Assembly (NCBI RefSeq): GCF_030730945.1
Contig: NZ_JAVAMS010000001.1
Coordinates: 434,001 to 498,000 of the forward strand
Direction of reading: 5' to 3'
DNA: 64,000 nucleotides
Source of the DNA: Aurantiacibacter poecillastricola
Lineage (GTDB): Bacteria > Pseudomonadota > Alphaproteobacteria > Sphingomonadales > Sphingomonadaceae
Shown: one piece after another, positions 27,008-42,472 of the stretch
Layout of the letters: each line of letters begins with the position of its first letter
Position numbering within the stretch: the stretch's first letter is position 1
Notes under the pieces: generated by a model
Database searches by the model: none
Seen by the model: the letters and a program-made list of their open reading frames with translations, nothing else
Told to the model about the DNA's origin: nothing
Made by a program: the position numbers and the translations under genes

Positions 27008-28547
27008 ATGCAGCTTTCCGTCTGGACCTATGAAGGCCCGCCCCATGTCGGCGCGATGCGCGTGGCGACGGCCATGAGAGGAATGCACTACGTCCTCCAC
27101 GCGCCGCAGGGCGATACCTATGCAGACCTGCTGTTCACGATGATCGAGCGGCGCAATGCCCGCCCGCCCGTTACCTACACCACCTTCCAGGCGCGCGACC
27201 TCGGCAAGGACACCGCGCAGCTGTTCCAGCAAGCGGTGCGGGACGCAGTGGAACGTTTCGCACCCGAGGCGCTGATGGTGGGCGCGTCCTGCACCGCCGA
27301 GCTCATCCAGGACGATCCGGCAGGCCTTTCCGAAGCGATGGGCCTGCCCTGTCCGGTCATCCCGCTGGAGCTGCCCAGCTACCAGCGCAAGGAGAACTGG
27401 GGCGCGGCGGAGAGCTTCTACCGCATCGTGCGCACGCTGGCCGAGCCCGTAGCGCGCTTATCCCGGCAGGAGCGTAAGCCGTTTGCCAATATCCTCGGCC
27501 CCTGCGCGCTGGGTTTTCGCCACCGCGACGACGTGATCGAAGTGCGCCGCATCCTCGCAGCGCTGGGCGTGGAGGTGAATGTCGTCGCCCCGCTCGGCGC
27601 CTCGCCTGCCGACATTCGCCGGATCGGCGAGGCGGACTTCAACGTCGTGCTCTATCCCGAGATCGGCGACGAAGCCGCGCGCTGGCTGGAGCGGGCCTTC
27701 GACCAGCCCGCCATCCGCATCGTGCCCATTGGCGTTGGCGCGACCCGCGACTTCATCCGCGCGGTGGCACAGCAGGCGAATGTCGATCCCGCGCCCGCCT
27801 TGGACGATGACGGATCGCGCATGCCGTGGTGGAGCCGCTCTGTCGACTCGACCTATCTCACCGGCAAGCGCGTCTTCATTTTCGGCGATGCCACCCATGC
27901 CATCACCGCCGCCCGCATCGCCAGCGAGGAACTGGGTTTCGAGGTCTGCGGGCTCGGCTGCTATAACCGCGAATTCGCCCGCGACCTGCGCGCCGCTGCG
28001 AAGGAATACGGCGCCGAGCCGCTCATCACGGACGACCACCTCGCCGTGGAAGCCGCCATCGCGGAGGCCGCGCCCGAGCTGGTGCTGGGCACGCAGATGG
28101 AGCGCCATATCGCCAAGCGCCTCGGCCTGCCCTGCGCGGTGATCTCCTCACCCGTCCACGTGCAGGATTTCCCCGCCCGCCACTCCCCGCAAATGGGGTT
28201 CGAGGGCGCAAACGTCATTTTCGACACCTGGGTGCATCCGCTGGTGATGGGCCTCGAGGAACACCTTCTCGCCATGTTCCGCGAGGATTTCGAATTCTCA
28301 GACGAGGCAGGCGCGAGCCATCTCGCTGCGCACTCGCCTGCGCGACCTGCGCATGTGCCGGTGCCGGCCAACGAGGTCGAGCCGGATACCGCCACCACCT
28401 CCGCCTGGACTGCCGAAGCCGAGCGCGAGCTGAAAAAGATCCCCTTCTTCGTGCGCGGCAAGGCGCGGCGCAACACCGAGGCCTTTGCCAGCGAACATGG
28501 CCGCGGCGAGATCGACCTCACCACGCTCTACGATGCGAAGGCCCATT

Positions 28548-28558
<11 letters not shown>
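27008..28558 (+). CDS. bchB: Light-independent protochlorophyllide reductase subunit B
   Basis: A 516-residue NifK-like partner of BchN. Asp36 (QGDTYAD), the unusual carboxylate ligand of the NB cluster known from the Rhodobacter structure, is conserved. The C-terminal segment [18 protein letters not shown] is the protochlorophyllide-reductase C-terminal domain. It overlaps bchH by 11 bases in another frame. Confidence 0.97.
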
Positions 28559-33715
<5,157 letters not shown>

Positions 33716-33716
<1 letters not shown>

Positions 33717-35146
33717 TGGCGAGAGGCGCTTCCCTGTCTGCGAAATGGAGCCGGGTGGCGATCGCCTGGCTGCCTTTCGCCGACGCGGCGAGTGCCGACC
33801 TGCCACTGGGCCGCCTCCTGCGCCTCGCGTTGTTCCAGGTGAGCGTGGGCATGGTGATGGTGCTGCTGAATGGAACGCTGAACCGCGTGATGATCGTGGA
33901 GCTTGGGCTGCCCGCCTGGCTGATCGCGCTGATGATCGCGATCCCGCTCGTCTTTGCGCCACTGCGCGCGCTGATCGGGCAGCGCTCCGACAACCATCGC
34001 TCGGCATTGGGCTGGCGGCGTGTGCCCTATCTGTGGTTCGGAACGCTGCTGCAGTTCGGTGGCCTCGCCATCATGCCTTTCAGCCTCCTGCTGATGAGCA
34101 GCCCGGACAATATCGCGCTCGGCGCTTCCGCAGCGGTGATCGCCTTCCTGCTGACGGGCGCGGGCATGCATACGACGCAGACCGCCGGCCTCGCCCTCGC
34201 CACCGATCTCGCTGCGCCCGACAAGCGCCCGCGCGCCGTTGCCCTGCTCTACGTGATGCTGCTGGCGGGCATGATGCTCTCGGCGCTGGTGATGGGGCGG
34301 CTGCTGGCGGATTTCAGCCCCACGCGCATGGTGCAGGTGATCCAGGGCGCGGCGGTGCTGACGGTCATCTTCAACATCGTCGCGCTGTGGAAGCAGGAGG
34401 GGCGCAGCGTCGCCATCGCCAGCGACGAGACACCGCGTCCGCGCTTTAGCAATGTCTGGCGCGAATTCGTAGCGCGCGGACGCACGCGGCGCCTGCTCAT
34501 CGCCATTGGCCTCGGGACCGCGGCCTTCGCGATGCAGGACGCGCTGCTCGAACCGTTTGGAGGCGAGATCCTCGGCCTTTCTGTGGGAGCGACTACGCTG
34601 CTGACAGGCGGCTGGGCGCTCGGCGCGCTGGCCGGGTTCACCCTCTCCGCCCGCTGGCTGGGCGCGGGGCTGGAGCCGCTGCGACTTGCGGGAATGGGCG
34701 CGGTGATCGGCATTGCCGCCTTCCTGATGGTGATATTCGCCGCCCCGCTTTCCTCAGCCCTCCTGCTCGGCTGCGGAGCTGTCGCGATCGGCCTTGGCGT
34801 CGGCCTGTTCTCGGTCGGCACGCTGGTGGCGGCGATGGCGCTGGCGGATACGGAGGGATCGGGCCTCGCGCTGGGCGCATGGGGCGCGGTGCAGGCGAGC
34901 TGCGCAGGGCTTGCCATCGCGCTGGGCGGCATCGTGCGGGACGTGGTGGCCTTTTTCGCCGTGCAGGACGGTCTGGGCGCCACTCTTGCCGACCGGGCGA
35001 CCGGATACGGCGTCGTCTACACGCTGGAAATCGCGCTGCTGCTGGCGACGCTGGTGGTGCTCGGCCCCCTCGTGGGCAGCGAGGCACGCCTGCCGCGCGA
35101 GGATACAGGCGCTACGCGGTTCGGACTGACGGAGTTCCCCACATGA
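33716..35146 (+). CDS. lhaA: LhaA/PucC-family light-harvesting assembly protein
   Basis: A 476-residue protein with about 12 membrane helices. The family signature LLNGTLNRVMIVELGLPAWL and the loop LRALIGQRSDNHRSALGWRRVP are clear. In Rhodobacter LhaA (Orf477) promotes LH1 assembly, and this gene holds the usual position between bchM and puhA. The ATG overlaps the bchM stop (TGATG). Length matches the 476-477 residues usual for LhaA. Confidence 0.94.
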
Positions 35147-35168
35147 CTGGGCGGGAAAGGAAAGCATC

Positions 35169-35933
35169 ATGACTGACGGCAATATCGTAGGCACGATCGA
35201 CGTTGCGGAAATCGCATTCTACGTCTTCGTACTCTTCTTCATCGCCCTGGTCTTCTACCTGCGCCGCGAGGACCGGCGCGAGGGCTATCCGGTCGAAGAC
35301 GAGCTGACCGGCGCCATCGACACGCCGGGGGGCCCGCTCAGCCGGGCCAGCACCAAGACGTTCCACCTGCCTTTCGGCAAGGGAACGGTCACCGCTCCAA
35401 CCGGCACGCGGGACCCGTTCGACCTTGCCGCCAGGCGCCGCGAGAATTTTGGCGGTGCGCCCTACTCGCCCACCGGCAATCCGCTGCTCGACGGAATCGG
35501 ACCGGGCGCCTTTGCCCGCCGGGCCGATTACCCCGACCTCGATGCCCACGGTAATCCGCGCATCGTCCCGCTGTCGGCTGCGGAAAACATCTATGTCGCG
35601 AAGGGCGGTGTCGATCCGGTCGGCCTGCCGGTTTACGGAGCGGATGGCAAGAAAGCAGGCGTGGTCACCGAACTCTGGGTGGACATGGCCGAGCATATCA
35701 TCCGCTATCTCGAGATCGATACGGGCGCGGGCACGTCCATCGCCCCCATGCCGATGGCGGTCGTGCGGCGGGATGGCATCCGGATCGACGCGCTACCCGC
35801 CGCCGATTTCGCTGGCGTTCCGCTGCCTGCAACGCCCGGCCAGATGACCCGCTTCGAGGAAGAGCGCATCGCGGGCTATTTCGGTGCCGGATATCTCTAC
35901 GGCACGGCCGACCGGCAGGAGCCGTGGCTATGA
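35169..35933 (+). CDS. puhA: Photosynthetic reaction centre H subunit
   Basis: A 254-residue subunit capping the cytoplasmic face of PufLM. One N-terminal transmembrane helix (about residues 11-30) is followed by LRREDRREGYP, and a large cytoplasmic domain has the PRC-barrel fold (LPVYGADGKKAGVVTELWVD). AAAGGAAAG before the ATG is a ribosome site. The stop overlaps puhB. Confidence 0.97.
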   Translation: MTDGNIVGTIDVAEIAFYVFVLFFIALVFYLRREDRREGYPVEDELTGAIDTPGGPLSRASTKTFHLPFGKGTVTAPTGTRDPFDLAARRRENFGGAPYSPTGNPLLDGIGPGAFARRADYPDLDAHGNPRIVPLSAAENIYVAKGGVDPVGLPVYGADGKKAGVVTELWVDMAEHIIRYLEIDTGAGTSIAPMPMAVVRRDGIRIDALPAADFAGVPLPATPGQMTRFEEERIAGYFGAGYLYGTADRQEPWL

Positions 35934-36550
35934 TCATGGAGCATGAAAGCGAGCCCGTTCGCGGGCTTCCCGGCAAGCTGCCCGAGGGAGAGCGCATGCT
36001 GTGGCAAGGCGCACCGGACTGGCGGATCTTTGCACGCACGGCGCTCCATACCCGCTGGATCGGCGGCTATTTCGGCCTGCTTGCCCTGCTGGCGCTCGTC
36101 ACCGGCAGTCCGGTCGGGGCGGTGGTGACGGTGCTGGGCGGCCTTCTGTGCCAGGCACTCTTCGCGGGATTCGCCGTGCTGGTGGCGCGCACTACGGTCT
36201 ATACCATTACCGACAGGCGCATCGTACTGCGGATCGGCGTCGCGCTCAGTACTTGTATCAACCTGCCGCTGAAAGCCATCGGCAGCGCCGACCTGCGCGA
36301 GCTTCCGGGTGATGCAGGCGACATTGCGCTGACGCTGACGCAGGAGCATCGCCTCGGCTATGCCGTGCTCTGGCCGCATGCTCGCCCGTGGCGCTTCGGC
36401 AAGCCGCAACCGATGCTGCGGGCGCTGGCCCATGCGCCGGAGGCTGCGAAAATCCTCACCAAAGCCTGCGCTTCAGCCAGTGCGACAGTGCGCAAGGACA
36501 GCTGTGATCGCGACCTCGCGCCCGTCCCGCTGCGGGAGGCCGCTGCATGA
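35930..36550 (+). CDS. puhB: Photosynthetic complex assembly protein PuhB
   Basis: A 206-residue membrane protein with two or three hydrophobic helices in the first half and a bacterial PH-like module (VYTITDRRIVLRIGVAL). PuhB supports reaction-centre assembly in Rhodobacter. The ATG at 35930 is chosen because AGGAG is at 35917-35921 and it overlaps the puhA stop. The stop overlaps puhC by four bases. Confidence 0.93.
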   Translation: MIMEHESEPVRGLPGKLPEGERMLWQGAPDWRIFARTALHTRWIGGYFGLLALLALVTGSPVGAVVTVLGGLLCQALFAGFAVLVARTTVYTITDRRIVLRIGVALSTCINLPLKAIGSADLRELPGDAGDIALTLTQEHRLGYAVLWPHARPWRFGKPQPMLRALAHAPEAAKILTKACASASATVRKDSCDRDLAPVPLREAAA

Positions 36551-37029
36551 GCCACTCGCATTCCCACGAGAACACCGTTCCGCGCCCGGCCCTGTGGCTT
36601 GTCTTCGGGCTTGTCGCCGCTTCGCTGGCGCTGACTTCTGCGGTAACGCTGGGCCTTGCGGATAGGGAGGCCGTCCCGTCCGTCCATCGCGATGCAGCGG
36701 GGGTCGAGCACGTAAACACACGCAGCCTCGCCTTCCGGGACCGGGAAGACGGTTCAGTGCTGGTGACCGACGCCGATAGCGGCGCGACGGTCGCTGTCCT
36801 GCAAGGCGAAGCCGACGGCGCGGGGTTCGTGCGCGGCGTGATGCGCGGCCTCGCCCGCGACCGGCGGATGCGCGGCATCGGCGCCGCCCCGCCTTTCGAA
36901 CTCATCTTGTGGAGCGACGGCGCGATCTCGCTGACCGACAGCGCCACCGGCCGCGAGATCGAGCTCGGCGGCTTCGGCCCGGACAACCGCGCGGCCTTCG
37001 CGCAATTCCTCGAAAGGACGAGCGCATGA
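36547..37029 (+). CDS. puhC: Photosynthetic complex assembly protein PuhC
   Basis: A 160-residue protein with a His-rich N-terminus (SHSHSHEN), one membrane helix (about 16-37) and a periplasmic domain. [17 protein letters not shown] and [16 protein letters not shown] are family blocks. PuhC is needed for normal RC-LH1 assembly. The His-rich start could bind metal, but this is not shown. Both ends overlap their neighbours by four bases. Confidence 0.9.
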   Translation: MSHSHSHENTVPRPALWLVFGLVAASLALTSAVTLGLADREAVPSVHRDAAGVEHVNTRSLAFRDREDGSVLVTDADSGATVAVLQGEADGAGFVRGVMRGLARDRRMRGIGAAPPFELILWSDGAISLTDSATGREIELGGFGPDNRAAFAQFLERTSA

Positions 37030-37316
37030 GCACGCCGCGCAGCTTCGATACCGTGTGCCGCATCGCCGTGGCGCAGAGCGACGAGCACTTCCACGCCCAT
37101 GTCGAACTGGACGACGATATCGCGATCCATCCCGGCGACACTGTGCGCGTGCATGGCGACCCCATCCAGATCGCATTCGGCGAGACCGCCCATTACGAGC
37201 GCACCGCCACGGTCACCCGCGCGGGGCCGCTCCTGCGCGGCTGGACGCGACTGGCAGCCTATCTCGACCTCAAGGAACTCTACGAAGTCAGCTTCAGCGC
37301 AGGGAGCCTGAAATGA
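37026..37316 (+). CDS. Conserved-position ORF between puhC and acsF (96 aa)
   Basis: A 96-residue soluble protein with an apparent beta-rich pattern; [18 protein letters not shown] is rich in His and acidic residues. There is no signal peptide or membrane segment. The ATG overlaps the puhC stop and the stop overlaps acsF, so it is translated as part of the set. It holds the position of puhD in Rhodobacter but I see no likeness to name it so. A role near ring E cyclisation or assembly is inference from context. Confidence 0.7.
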   Translation: MSTPRSFDTVCRIAVAQSDEHFHAHVELDDDIAIHPGDTVRVHGDPIQIAFGETAHYERTATVTRAGPLLRGWTRLAAYLDLKELYEVSFSAGSLK

Positions 37317-38377
37317 ACGCCCAGACAAAGATCGCCGCCGCGCCCGACACGATGGAGATGGCGAAGGAGAACACCGTCCTCTCCCCGCGCTTCTACACGA
37401 CCGATTTCGATGCGCTGGACTCGATCGACGTATCGCTGGTGCGCGAGGAATGGGACGAGCTCATTGCCGAGATGAAGAGCGATCCGAACAAGCGGCATTT
37501 CAAGCGCGATGCCAGCTTTGACGGGGTGATCGAGGGCCTTGAGCCGGAACTGCGCGCCGAATTCATCGACTTCCTCGTCAGCTCGCTCACCGCCGAATTC
37601 TCTGGCTGCGTGCTCTATGCCGAGATCGCCCGGCGCACGAAGAACCCGGACGTGAAACAGCTGTTCAAGCTGCTGGCGCGCGACGAGAGCCGCCATGCCG
37701 GCTTCATCAACGATACGCTGAAGGATGCAGGCATCGGCATCGACTTGGGCTTCCTGACGCGCACCAAGAAATACACCTTCTTCAAGCCGAAATTCATCTG
37801 GTACGCGGTCTACCTCTCGGAAAAGATTGGATATTCCCGCTACATCACGATCTACCGCCACCTCGCCGCGAACCCGGAACTGCGGTTCCACCCGATCTTC
37901 CAGTGGTTCGAGGAATGGTGCAATGACGAGTTCCGCCACGGCGAAGCCTTCGCCATGCTGATGCGCGCCGATCCCAAGCTGCTGCAGGGCATGAACAAGC
38001 TGTGGGTGCGCTTCTTCCTCCTCTCGGTCTACGCCACGATGTATGTGCGCGACCATGCGCGGCCCGTATTCCACGAGGCGCTCGGGCTCGATCCCACCGA
38101 ATACGATTACAAGGTATTCGCGATCTGCAACCAGATCAGCCGCCAGGTCTTCCCGGTGGAGCTGGACATCGACGATCCGCGCTTCCGTGCCAGGATGGAC
38201 GACCTCCTCGCCGCCGCCCGGCGGATCGCTGAAGGCAAGGAGCGTGGCGGGATCGCGGGCGGGTGGATGCGTGTGTCCGGCATGGCACGGGCGGGCCTCA
38301 ATTTCGCCCGGCTCTACACGCACCGCGCGCGGCGCAACGAACTTCCGCAGAACATCAGGCTGCACCCAGCATGGTGA
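37313..38377 (+). CDS. acsF: Aerobic Mg-protoporphyrin IX monomethyl ester oxidative cyclase
   Basis: A 354-residue diiron protein forming the isocyclic ring E using O2. Diiron ligand motifs [19 protein letters not shown] and DEFRHGEAF are present. The length and [18 protein letters not shown] block match aerobic phototrophs. The oxygen-sensitive alternative bchE is absent from the window, so the route here needs oxygen. The start overlaps orf96 and the end overlaps puhE by 7 bases. Confidence 0.97.
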   Translation: MNAQTKIAAAPDTMEMAKENTVLSPRFYTTDFDALDSIDVSLVREEWDELIAEMKSDPNKRHFKRDASFDGVIEGLEPELRAEFIDFLVSSLTAEFSGCVLYAEIARRTKNPDVKQLFKLLARDESRHAGFINDTLKDAGIGIDLGFLTRTKKYTFFKPKFIWYAVYLSEKIGYSRYITIYRHLAANPELRFHPIFQWFEEWCNDEFRHGEAFAMLMRADPKLLQGMNKLWVRFFLLSVYATMYVRDHARPVFHEALGLDPTEYDYKVFAICNQISRQVFPVELDIDDPRFRARMDDLLAAARRIAEGKERGGIAGGWMRVSGMARAGLNFARLYTHRARRNELPQNIRLHPAW

Positions 38378-39171
38378 GCTGGAGCGGACATGTCCTCCCG
38401 GTCGCCGCGACAGTGGCGATCTGGTTCCTTGCGACCGGGCTGGTGGCGTGGCTGGACAATCTCGACCGCCGCACTTTTCCGCGCAGCCTTGCACTTGGCG
38501 CGCTGGCTGGCCTCGCCGGTCTCGTCGGGGCGATCCTGAGCCTCGGCAGTGCCACGCCGCTGGGAGCCTATGGCGCTTTCGCAGCGGCGATCCTGGTGTG
38601 GTCATGGCACGAAATCGGCTTCCTCACCGGTGCGGTGACGGGCCCGCGGAGGACGACGTGTCCACCGCAAGTGACGGCATGGGCACGGTTCGCCACCGCC
38701 AGTGCGACCGTAATACACCATGAGATCACCCTTGCGGTAACGGCCCTGCTGCTGATCTCGATCAGCTGGGGCGCACCCAACACGCTGGCCGCGATGACCT
38801 TCGCGCTGCTGTACGCGATGCGCCTCAGCAGCAAGCTCAACATCTTCCACGGTGTGCCCAATGCGAGCACGGACATCCTTCCGCCGCACCTCGGCTATCT
38901 CAAGAGCTATTTCGGACCATCGCGGCTTGGCTGGCCGTTGCTCGCCTCCATCGCGGTCCTGTTCGCGCTGTCGGCCTGGCTCGGGAGCACTGCTGTTGCC
39001 GCGCCTGCCGGGAGCGCCGAGGCGGTTTCCGCCAGCCTGCTTTTCGCGCTCGCCGCCTTAGGCACGCTCGAACACCTGTTTCTCGCCCTGCCGCTGCGCG
39101 ACGGGGCCCTGTGGGGATGGGCCTTGCCCCGGTCCCGCAAGACGTCGCTCATTCGGGGAGAGGACAATTGA
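38371..39171 (+). CDS. puhE: Photosynthetic complex assembly protein PuhE
   Basis: A 266-residue protein with about seven membrane helices and the conserved [20 protein letters not shown] and [14 protein letters not shown] segments of the PuhE (DUF3623) family. In Rhodobacter, PuhE modulates bacteriochlorophyll production. The ATG overlaps the end of acsF. hemA begins 2 bases after the stop. Confidence 0.93.
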   Translation: MVSWSGHVLPVAATVAIWFLATGLVAWLDNLDRRTFPRSLALGALAGLAGLVGAILSLGSATPLGAYGAFAAAILVWSWHEIGFLTGAVTGPRRTTCPPQVTAWARFATASATVIHHEITLAVTALLLISISWGAPNTLAAMTFALLYAMRLSSKLNIFHGVPNASTDILPPHLGYLKSYFGPSRLGWPLLASIAVLFALSAWLGSTAVAAPAGSAEAVSASLLFALAALGTLEHLFLALPLRDGALWGWALPRSRKTSLIRGEDN

Positions 39172-39173
39172 GC

Positions 39174-40394
39174 ATGGATTTCGCAGCCTATTTCAAGTCG
39201 GAACTCGATGCCGTTCGCGAGGAGGGGCGCTACCGCGTCTTCACCGAGATCGAGCGCCACTGTGGTCACTTTCCCCATGCCACTCGCTATGTCGGCGCAG
39301 CGACCCAGGACGTCACCGTATGGTGCTCCAACGACTATCTCGGCATGGGTCAGCACCCGCTGGTGATCGAAGCGATGCATGCGGTGCTCGACGAGTGCGG
39401 AGCGGGCGCTGGCGGCACGCGCAACATCTCGGGCAACAACCATCATCACGTGCTGCTGGAGTGCGAGCTGGCCGACCTGCACGGCAAGGAAGCCGCGCTG
39501 CTGTTTACCTCGGGCTATGTCTCGAACTGGGCGGGGCTTGGCACGCTCGCCTCGCGCATTCCGGGCTGCGTGGTCTTCTCCGACGCGCTCAACCACGCCT
39601 CCATGATCGAGGGCATCCGCCATTCGCGCGCCGAGAAGCGGATCTGGGCGCATAACGATCCCGAGGATCTCGACCGGCTGCTATCCCTCTACGGACCGGA
39701 AGTGCCCAAGCTGGTCGCTTTCGAGAGCGTCTATTCTATGGACGGCGACATCGCTCCCATCGCCGAGATCCTCGACGTGTGCGAAAAGCACGGCGCGATG
39801 AGCTATATCGACGAGGTGCATGGCGTCGGCCTCTATGGCCCGCGCGGCGGCGGCGTGGCCGAGCGCGAGGGGCAGATGGACCGCATCACCGTGATCGAGG
39901 GCACGCTGGGCAAGGGTTTCGGCGTGATGGGAGGCTACATCGCGGCGTCTGCCGACCTTGTCGACTTCGTGCGCACCTTTGCCAGCGGCTTCATCTTCAG
40001 CACCGCCCTGCCTCCGGCCCTGGCGGCCGGTGCCTGCGCCAGCATCCGGCACCTCAAATCCAGCACGTTCGAGAGGGACCGCCACAAGGAGGTCGTGAGC
40101 ACGGTTCGCCGCAAGCTGGACATGCTGGGCATCCCGCACATCCCCAATCCCAGCCACATCATCCCGGTGATGGTGGGCGATGCACGCAAGTGCAAGCGCA
40201 TCAGCGACTGGCTGATGGACAATCACGGCATCTATGTGCAGCCGATCAACTATCCCACTGTGCCGCGCGGTACCGAGAGGCTGCGGCTCACGCCCTCACC
40301 TGTCCATACCGACGGCGATGTCGACCGGCTGATCGACGCGCTCAGCGATATCTGGTCCCAATGCGAGCTGGCGCGCGGCTCGCTCGCGGCCTGA
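39174..40394 (+). CDS. hemA: 5-aminolevulinate synthase
   Basis: A 406-residue PLP enzyme condensing glycine and succinyl-CoA to ALA, the first step of tetrapyrrole synthesis in Alphaproteobacteria. The PLP lysine lies in [14 protein letters not shown] near residue 247; [17 protein letters not shown] is the family glycine-rich block. GGAGAGG upstream suits the ATG at 39174; a TTG at 39168 on the puhE stop is an alternative. It ends the run and is followed by a strong hairpin, tying precursor supply to pigment genes. Confidence 0.96.
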   Translation: MDFAAYFKSELDAVREEGRYRVFTEIERHCGHFPHATRYVGAATQDVTVWCSNDYLGMGQHPLVIEAMHAVLDECGAGAGGTRNISGNNHHHVLLECELADLHGKEAALLFTSGYVSNWAGLGTLASRIPGCVVFSDALNHASMIEGIRHSRAEKRIWAHNDPEDLDRLLSLYGPEVPKLVAFESVYSMDGDIAPIAEILDVCEKHGAMSYIDEVHGVGLYGPRGGGVAEREGQMDRITVIEGTLGKGFGVMGGYIAASADLVDFVRTFASGFIFSTALPPALAAGACASIRHLKSSTFERDRHKEVVSTVRRKLDMLGIPHIPNPSHIIPVMVGDARKCKRISDWLMDNHGIYVQPINYPTVPRGTERLRLTPSPVHTDGDVDRLIDALSDIWSQCELARGSLAA

Positions 40395-40411
40395 GGCCGT
40401 TCGCCAATGCG

Positions 40412-40450
40412 AAAGGGGCGCGGCTGCCAGACCGGCAGCCGCGCCCCTTT
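40412..40450. terminator. Bidirectional terminator after hemA
   Basis: Arms AAAGGGGCGCGGCTGCC (40412-40428) and its exact complement (40434-40450) form a 17-bp stem with a 5-base loop, flanked by A's on one side and T's on the other. It separates hemA from the convergent cytochrome gene and can act for both strands. Confidence 0.92.
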
Positions 40451-40471
40451 CATGCTTATAGCGCCGAGTCT

Positions 40472-40987
40472 CTAGCTGGCATTCGCCTCGAGATAGGCGA
40501 TGACGTCGGCGCGGTCCTGCCCGTCCGAGAGACCCGGGAATGCCATCTTCGTGCCGGGGACGACGCGCTGCGGGTTTTCGAGGTACTGGAACAGTTTTTC
40601 CGGCGTCCAGGTAATGCCGCTATTGGCGTTGGCGGGCGTGTAGTTGAAGCCCTCGACCGTCCCTGCCTCGCGGCCGACGATCCCGGCCAGCGAGGGGCCG
40701 ACACGGTTCTGGCCAGGTTCGAGGACATGGCAGGCCTGGCACTGGCCGAACACTTCCTCGCCATGCGCGACATCGGGCGTGAATTCCGCCAGCGTCGTGC
40801 CATCGATCGTGTCGGTGGATTCGGGTGGAGGCGCCTCTGCAGGAGCGGCAGCCTGTGGCTCCGCAGCTGCGGGTGCGGCTGCCTCCGGCTCTGCGGGGGC
40901 TTCAGGTTCGTCCGCTCCGCCGCCGCCACAAGCGGCGAGCGAGAGGGTTGCTGCAACGATCATCAAACGGGAAGTCATGCTCTTCAT
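40472..40987 (-). CDS. Membrane-tethered c-type cytochrome (lipoprotein)
   Basis: A 171-residue mono-haem cytochrome. The signal peptide ends in SLAAC with Cys20 as lipid anchor; an Ala/Pro/Glu-rich linker (about 24-58) acts as a tether. The haem motif CQACH is at 83-87 and the probable axial Met is in GTKMAFPGL. The fold is of the cytochrome c2/c552 class. It sits beside the photosynthesis cluster, so it could carry electrons between bc1 and PufC or to an oxidase; this is inference. Confidence 0.88.
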   Translation of the reverse strand: MKSMTSRLMIVAATLSLAACGGGGADEPEAPAEPEAAAPAAAEPQAAAPAEAPPPESTDTIDGTTLAEFTPDVAHGEEVFGQCQACHVLEPGQNRVGPSLAGIVGREAGTVEGFNYTPANANSGITWTPEKLFQYLENPQRVVPGTKMAFPGLSDGQDRADVIAYLEANAS

Positions 40988-41168
40988 GTTATCGAACCTT
41001 CCTCTCCAGTGAAGGCGGCAAGCATGCGCCCGGATTTATCGAAGCGCAAGTACTCCAATAGGCGGTGCGGGCCGACCCATCGCGGTGTCGTGCGCCCCGT
41101 CGCGCCGCATGCCAACCCGGACCAACGTCCCGGCCATCGGGCGTTCCGCAGGGAAGGGGGATAACGCC

Positions 41169-42431
41169 ATGCAAGTGCATCCGATCAGGGAACAGGTCGT
41201 GCGCGAAATGCACCTGCGCCAATGGCCGCTGCTGGAAGTGCCATCGATGGTGCATCAGTGGGTTACGCTGGTCGATCCCGCGGAGCGGGGGGCGGAAGCC
41301 GAACAGGTGGTGCGCCATGCCGATCCCGTGGAAGGAGATCCACCGCACCGTTCTGGCCGGATAGACGAGGACATATCCTTCACCTGGGAGCGGCACAGCG
41401 AAGGCAGCAGCCTGACGCTCTACAGCGCGGTATCGCCATCGCCCGAGGAAGACAGGTGGGCCATCGGCGACAGGCTTGCAGCGGCGCTGGAATGGGTCGC
41501 GGGCATTCCCGGCCAGATCATTCGCGCCACGCGCATCTACATTACCGCCAATGACTACGAAGCCACCAGGCTGCTTCCCCGGCTCGGACTCGACCGCGCC
41601 GAACTCGTCTCCTGCTATTTCGAAGGGCGGGCGCGGCTGTGGTCGGACTTTCGCCTGCGCGACGACGGGTTCGGCCGCCTGCTGATCGCCGCCAATGGCG
41701 AGAATGCGCGCGACCTGACACGCGCGGCGCAGCGGCTGCAGGAACTGGGCAACTATCGCAACAAGGCGCTTCTCGGATTGCCCGCCGCGCAGGCGGTCTG
41801 GCCCAAGTTCGACGAGACCGAGCAGCGCCTGAACGAGCTTGCCACGCGCCTGGCCGACGGGAAGGAGCGCGACGACCTGCTGATGGAAGAGCTCTCGCAC
41901 CTCTCCATAGACCTGATCGCGGTGGCCACCCGCATCGGCTACCGGATGAGCGCGACGCGCGCCTATGGAAGGCTGGTGGACGAGCGGCTTTCCCAACTGG
42001 CGATCACGCCCATAGAGGGTTTCGCCTCGCTCACCGATTTCACCCAGCGCCGCTTCCTGCCCGCGGTGCGCACTTGCGCGGCACTGGAAGACCGCGAGCG
42101 CCAGCTTTCCGAGCGGGTGACGCGGCTTTCCTCGCTGCTCAGGGCGCGGATCGAGACCCGGATCGAGAACCAGAATGCCGACCTCCTGCGCTCGATGGAG
42201 CGCAGCAACGCCATGCAGGTAAGGCTGCAGCAACTGGTGGAAGGCCTCTCGGTCGTCGCCCTGAGCTATTATGCGCTGGGCCTGATCGCCTATCTCCTTG
42301 TCGGCCTTCCCCTCGCGCAGTTGGGTGTTGCCGAGGAAGGCGTCCTGGCTGTCATCGTCGTTCCGCTGGTGCTGGGCGTGTGGATTACCGTGCGCATCGC
42401 GAAGAAACGGCTGCTTTCCAGGCAAGAATAG
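41169..42431 (+). CDS. DUF3422-family membrane-anchored protein
   Basis: A 420-residue protein. The opening HPIREQVVREMHLRQWP is the DUF3422 signature. The middle is long and helical with probable coiled coil (LEDRERQLSERVTRLSSLL), and two C-terminal membrane helices (about 350-370 and 380-400) end in a basic tail. Function is unknown. The ATG at 41169 follows a purine-rich AAGGGGG. It precedes the second tspO on the same strand by 41 bases. Confidence 0.85.
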   Translation: MQVHPIREQVVREMHLRQWPLLEVPSMVHQWVTLVDPAERGAEAEQVVRHADPVEGDPPHRSGRIDEDISFTWERHSEGSSLTLYSAVSPSPEEDRWAIGDRLAAALEWVAGIPGQIIRATRIYITANDYEATRLLPRLGLDRAELVSCYFEGRARLWSDFRLRDDGFGRLLIAANGENARDLTRAAQRLQELGNYRNKALLGLPAAQAVWPKFDETEQRLNELATRLADGKERDDLLMEELSHLSIDLIAVATRIGYRMSATRAYGRLVDERLSQLAITPIEGFASLTDFTQRRFLPAVRTCAALEDRERQLSERVTRLSSLLRARIETRIENQNADLLRSMERSNAMQVRLQQLVEGLSVVALSYYALGLIAYLLVGLPLAQLGVAEEGVLAVIVVPLVLGVWITVRIAKKRLLSRQE

Positions 42432-42472
42432 GCCGTTTGCCAGTTCGCTGCGGGCGGTCTAACCTGCCGGCG

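Noticed and set aside
40412..40450. Mobile-element inverted repeat
   Set aside because: The stem is a compact perfect hairpin with A and T flanks between convergent genes, so it is a terminator.
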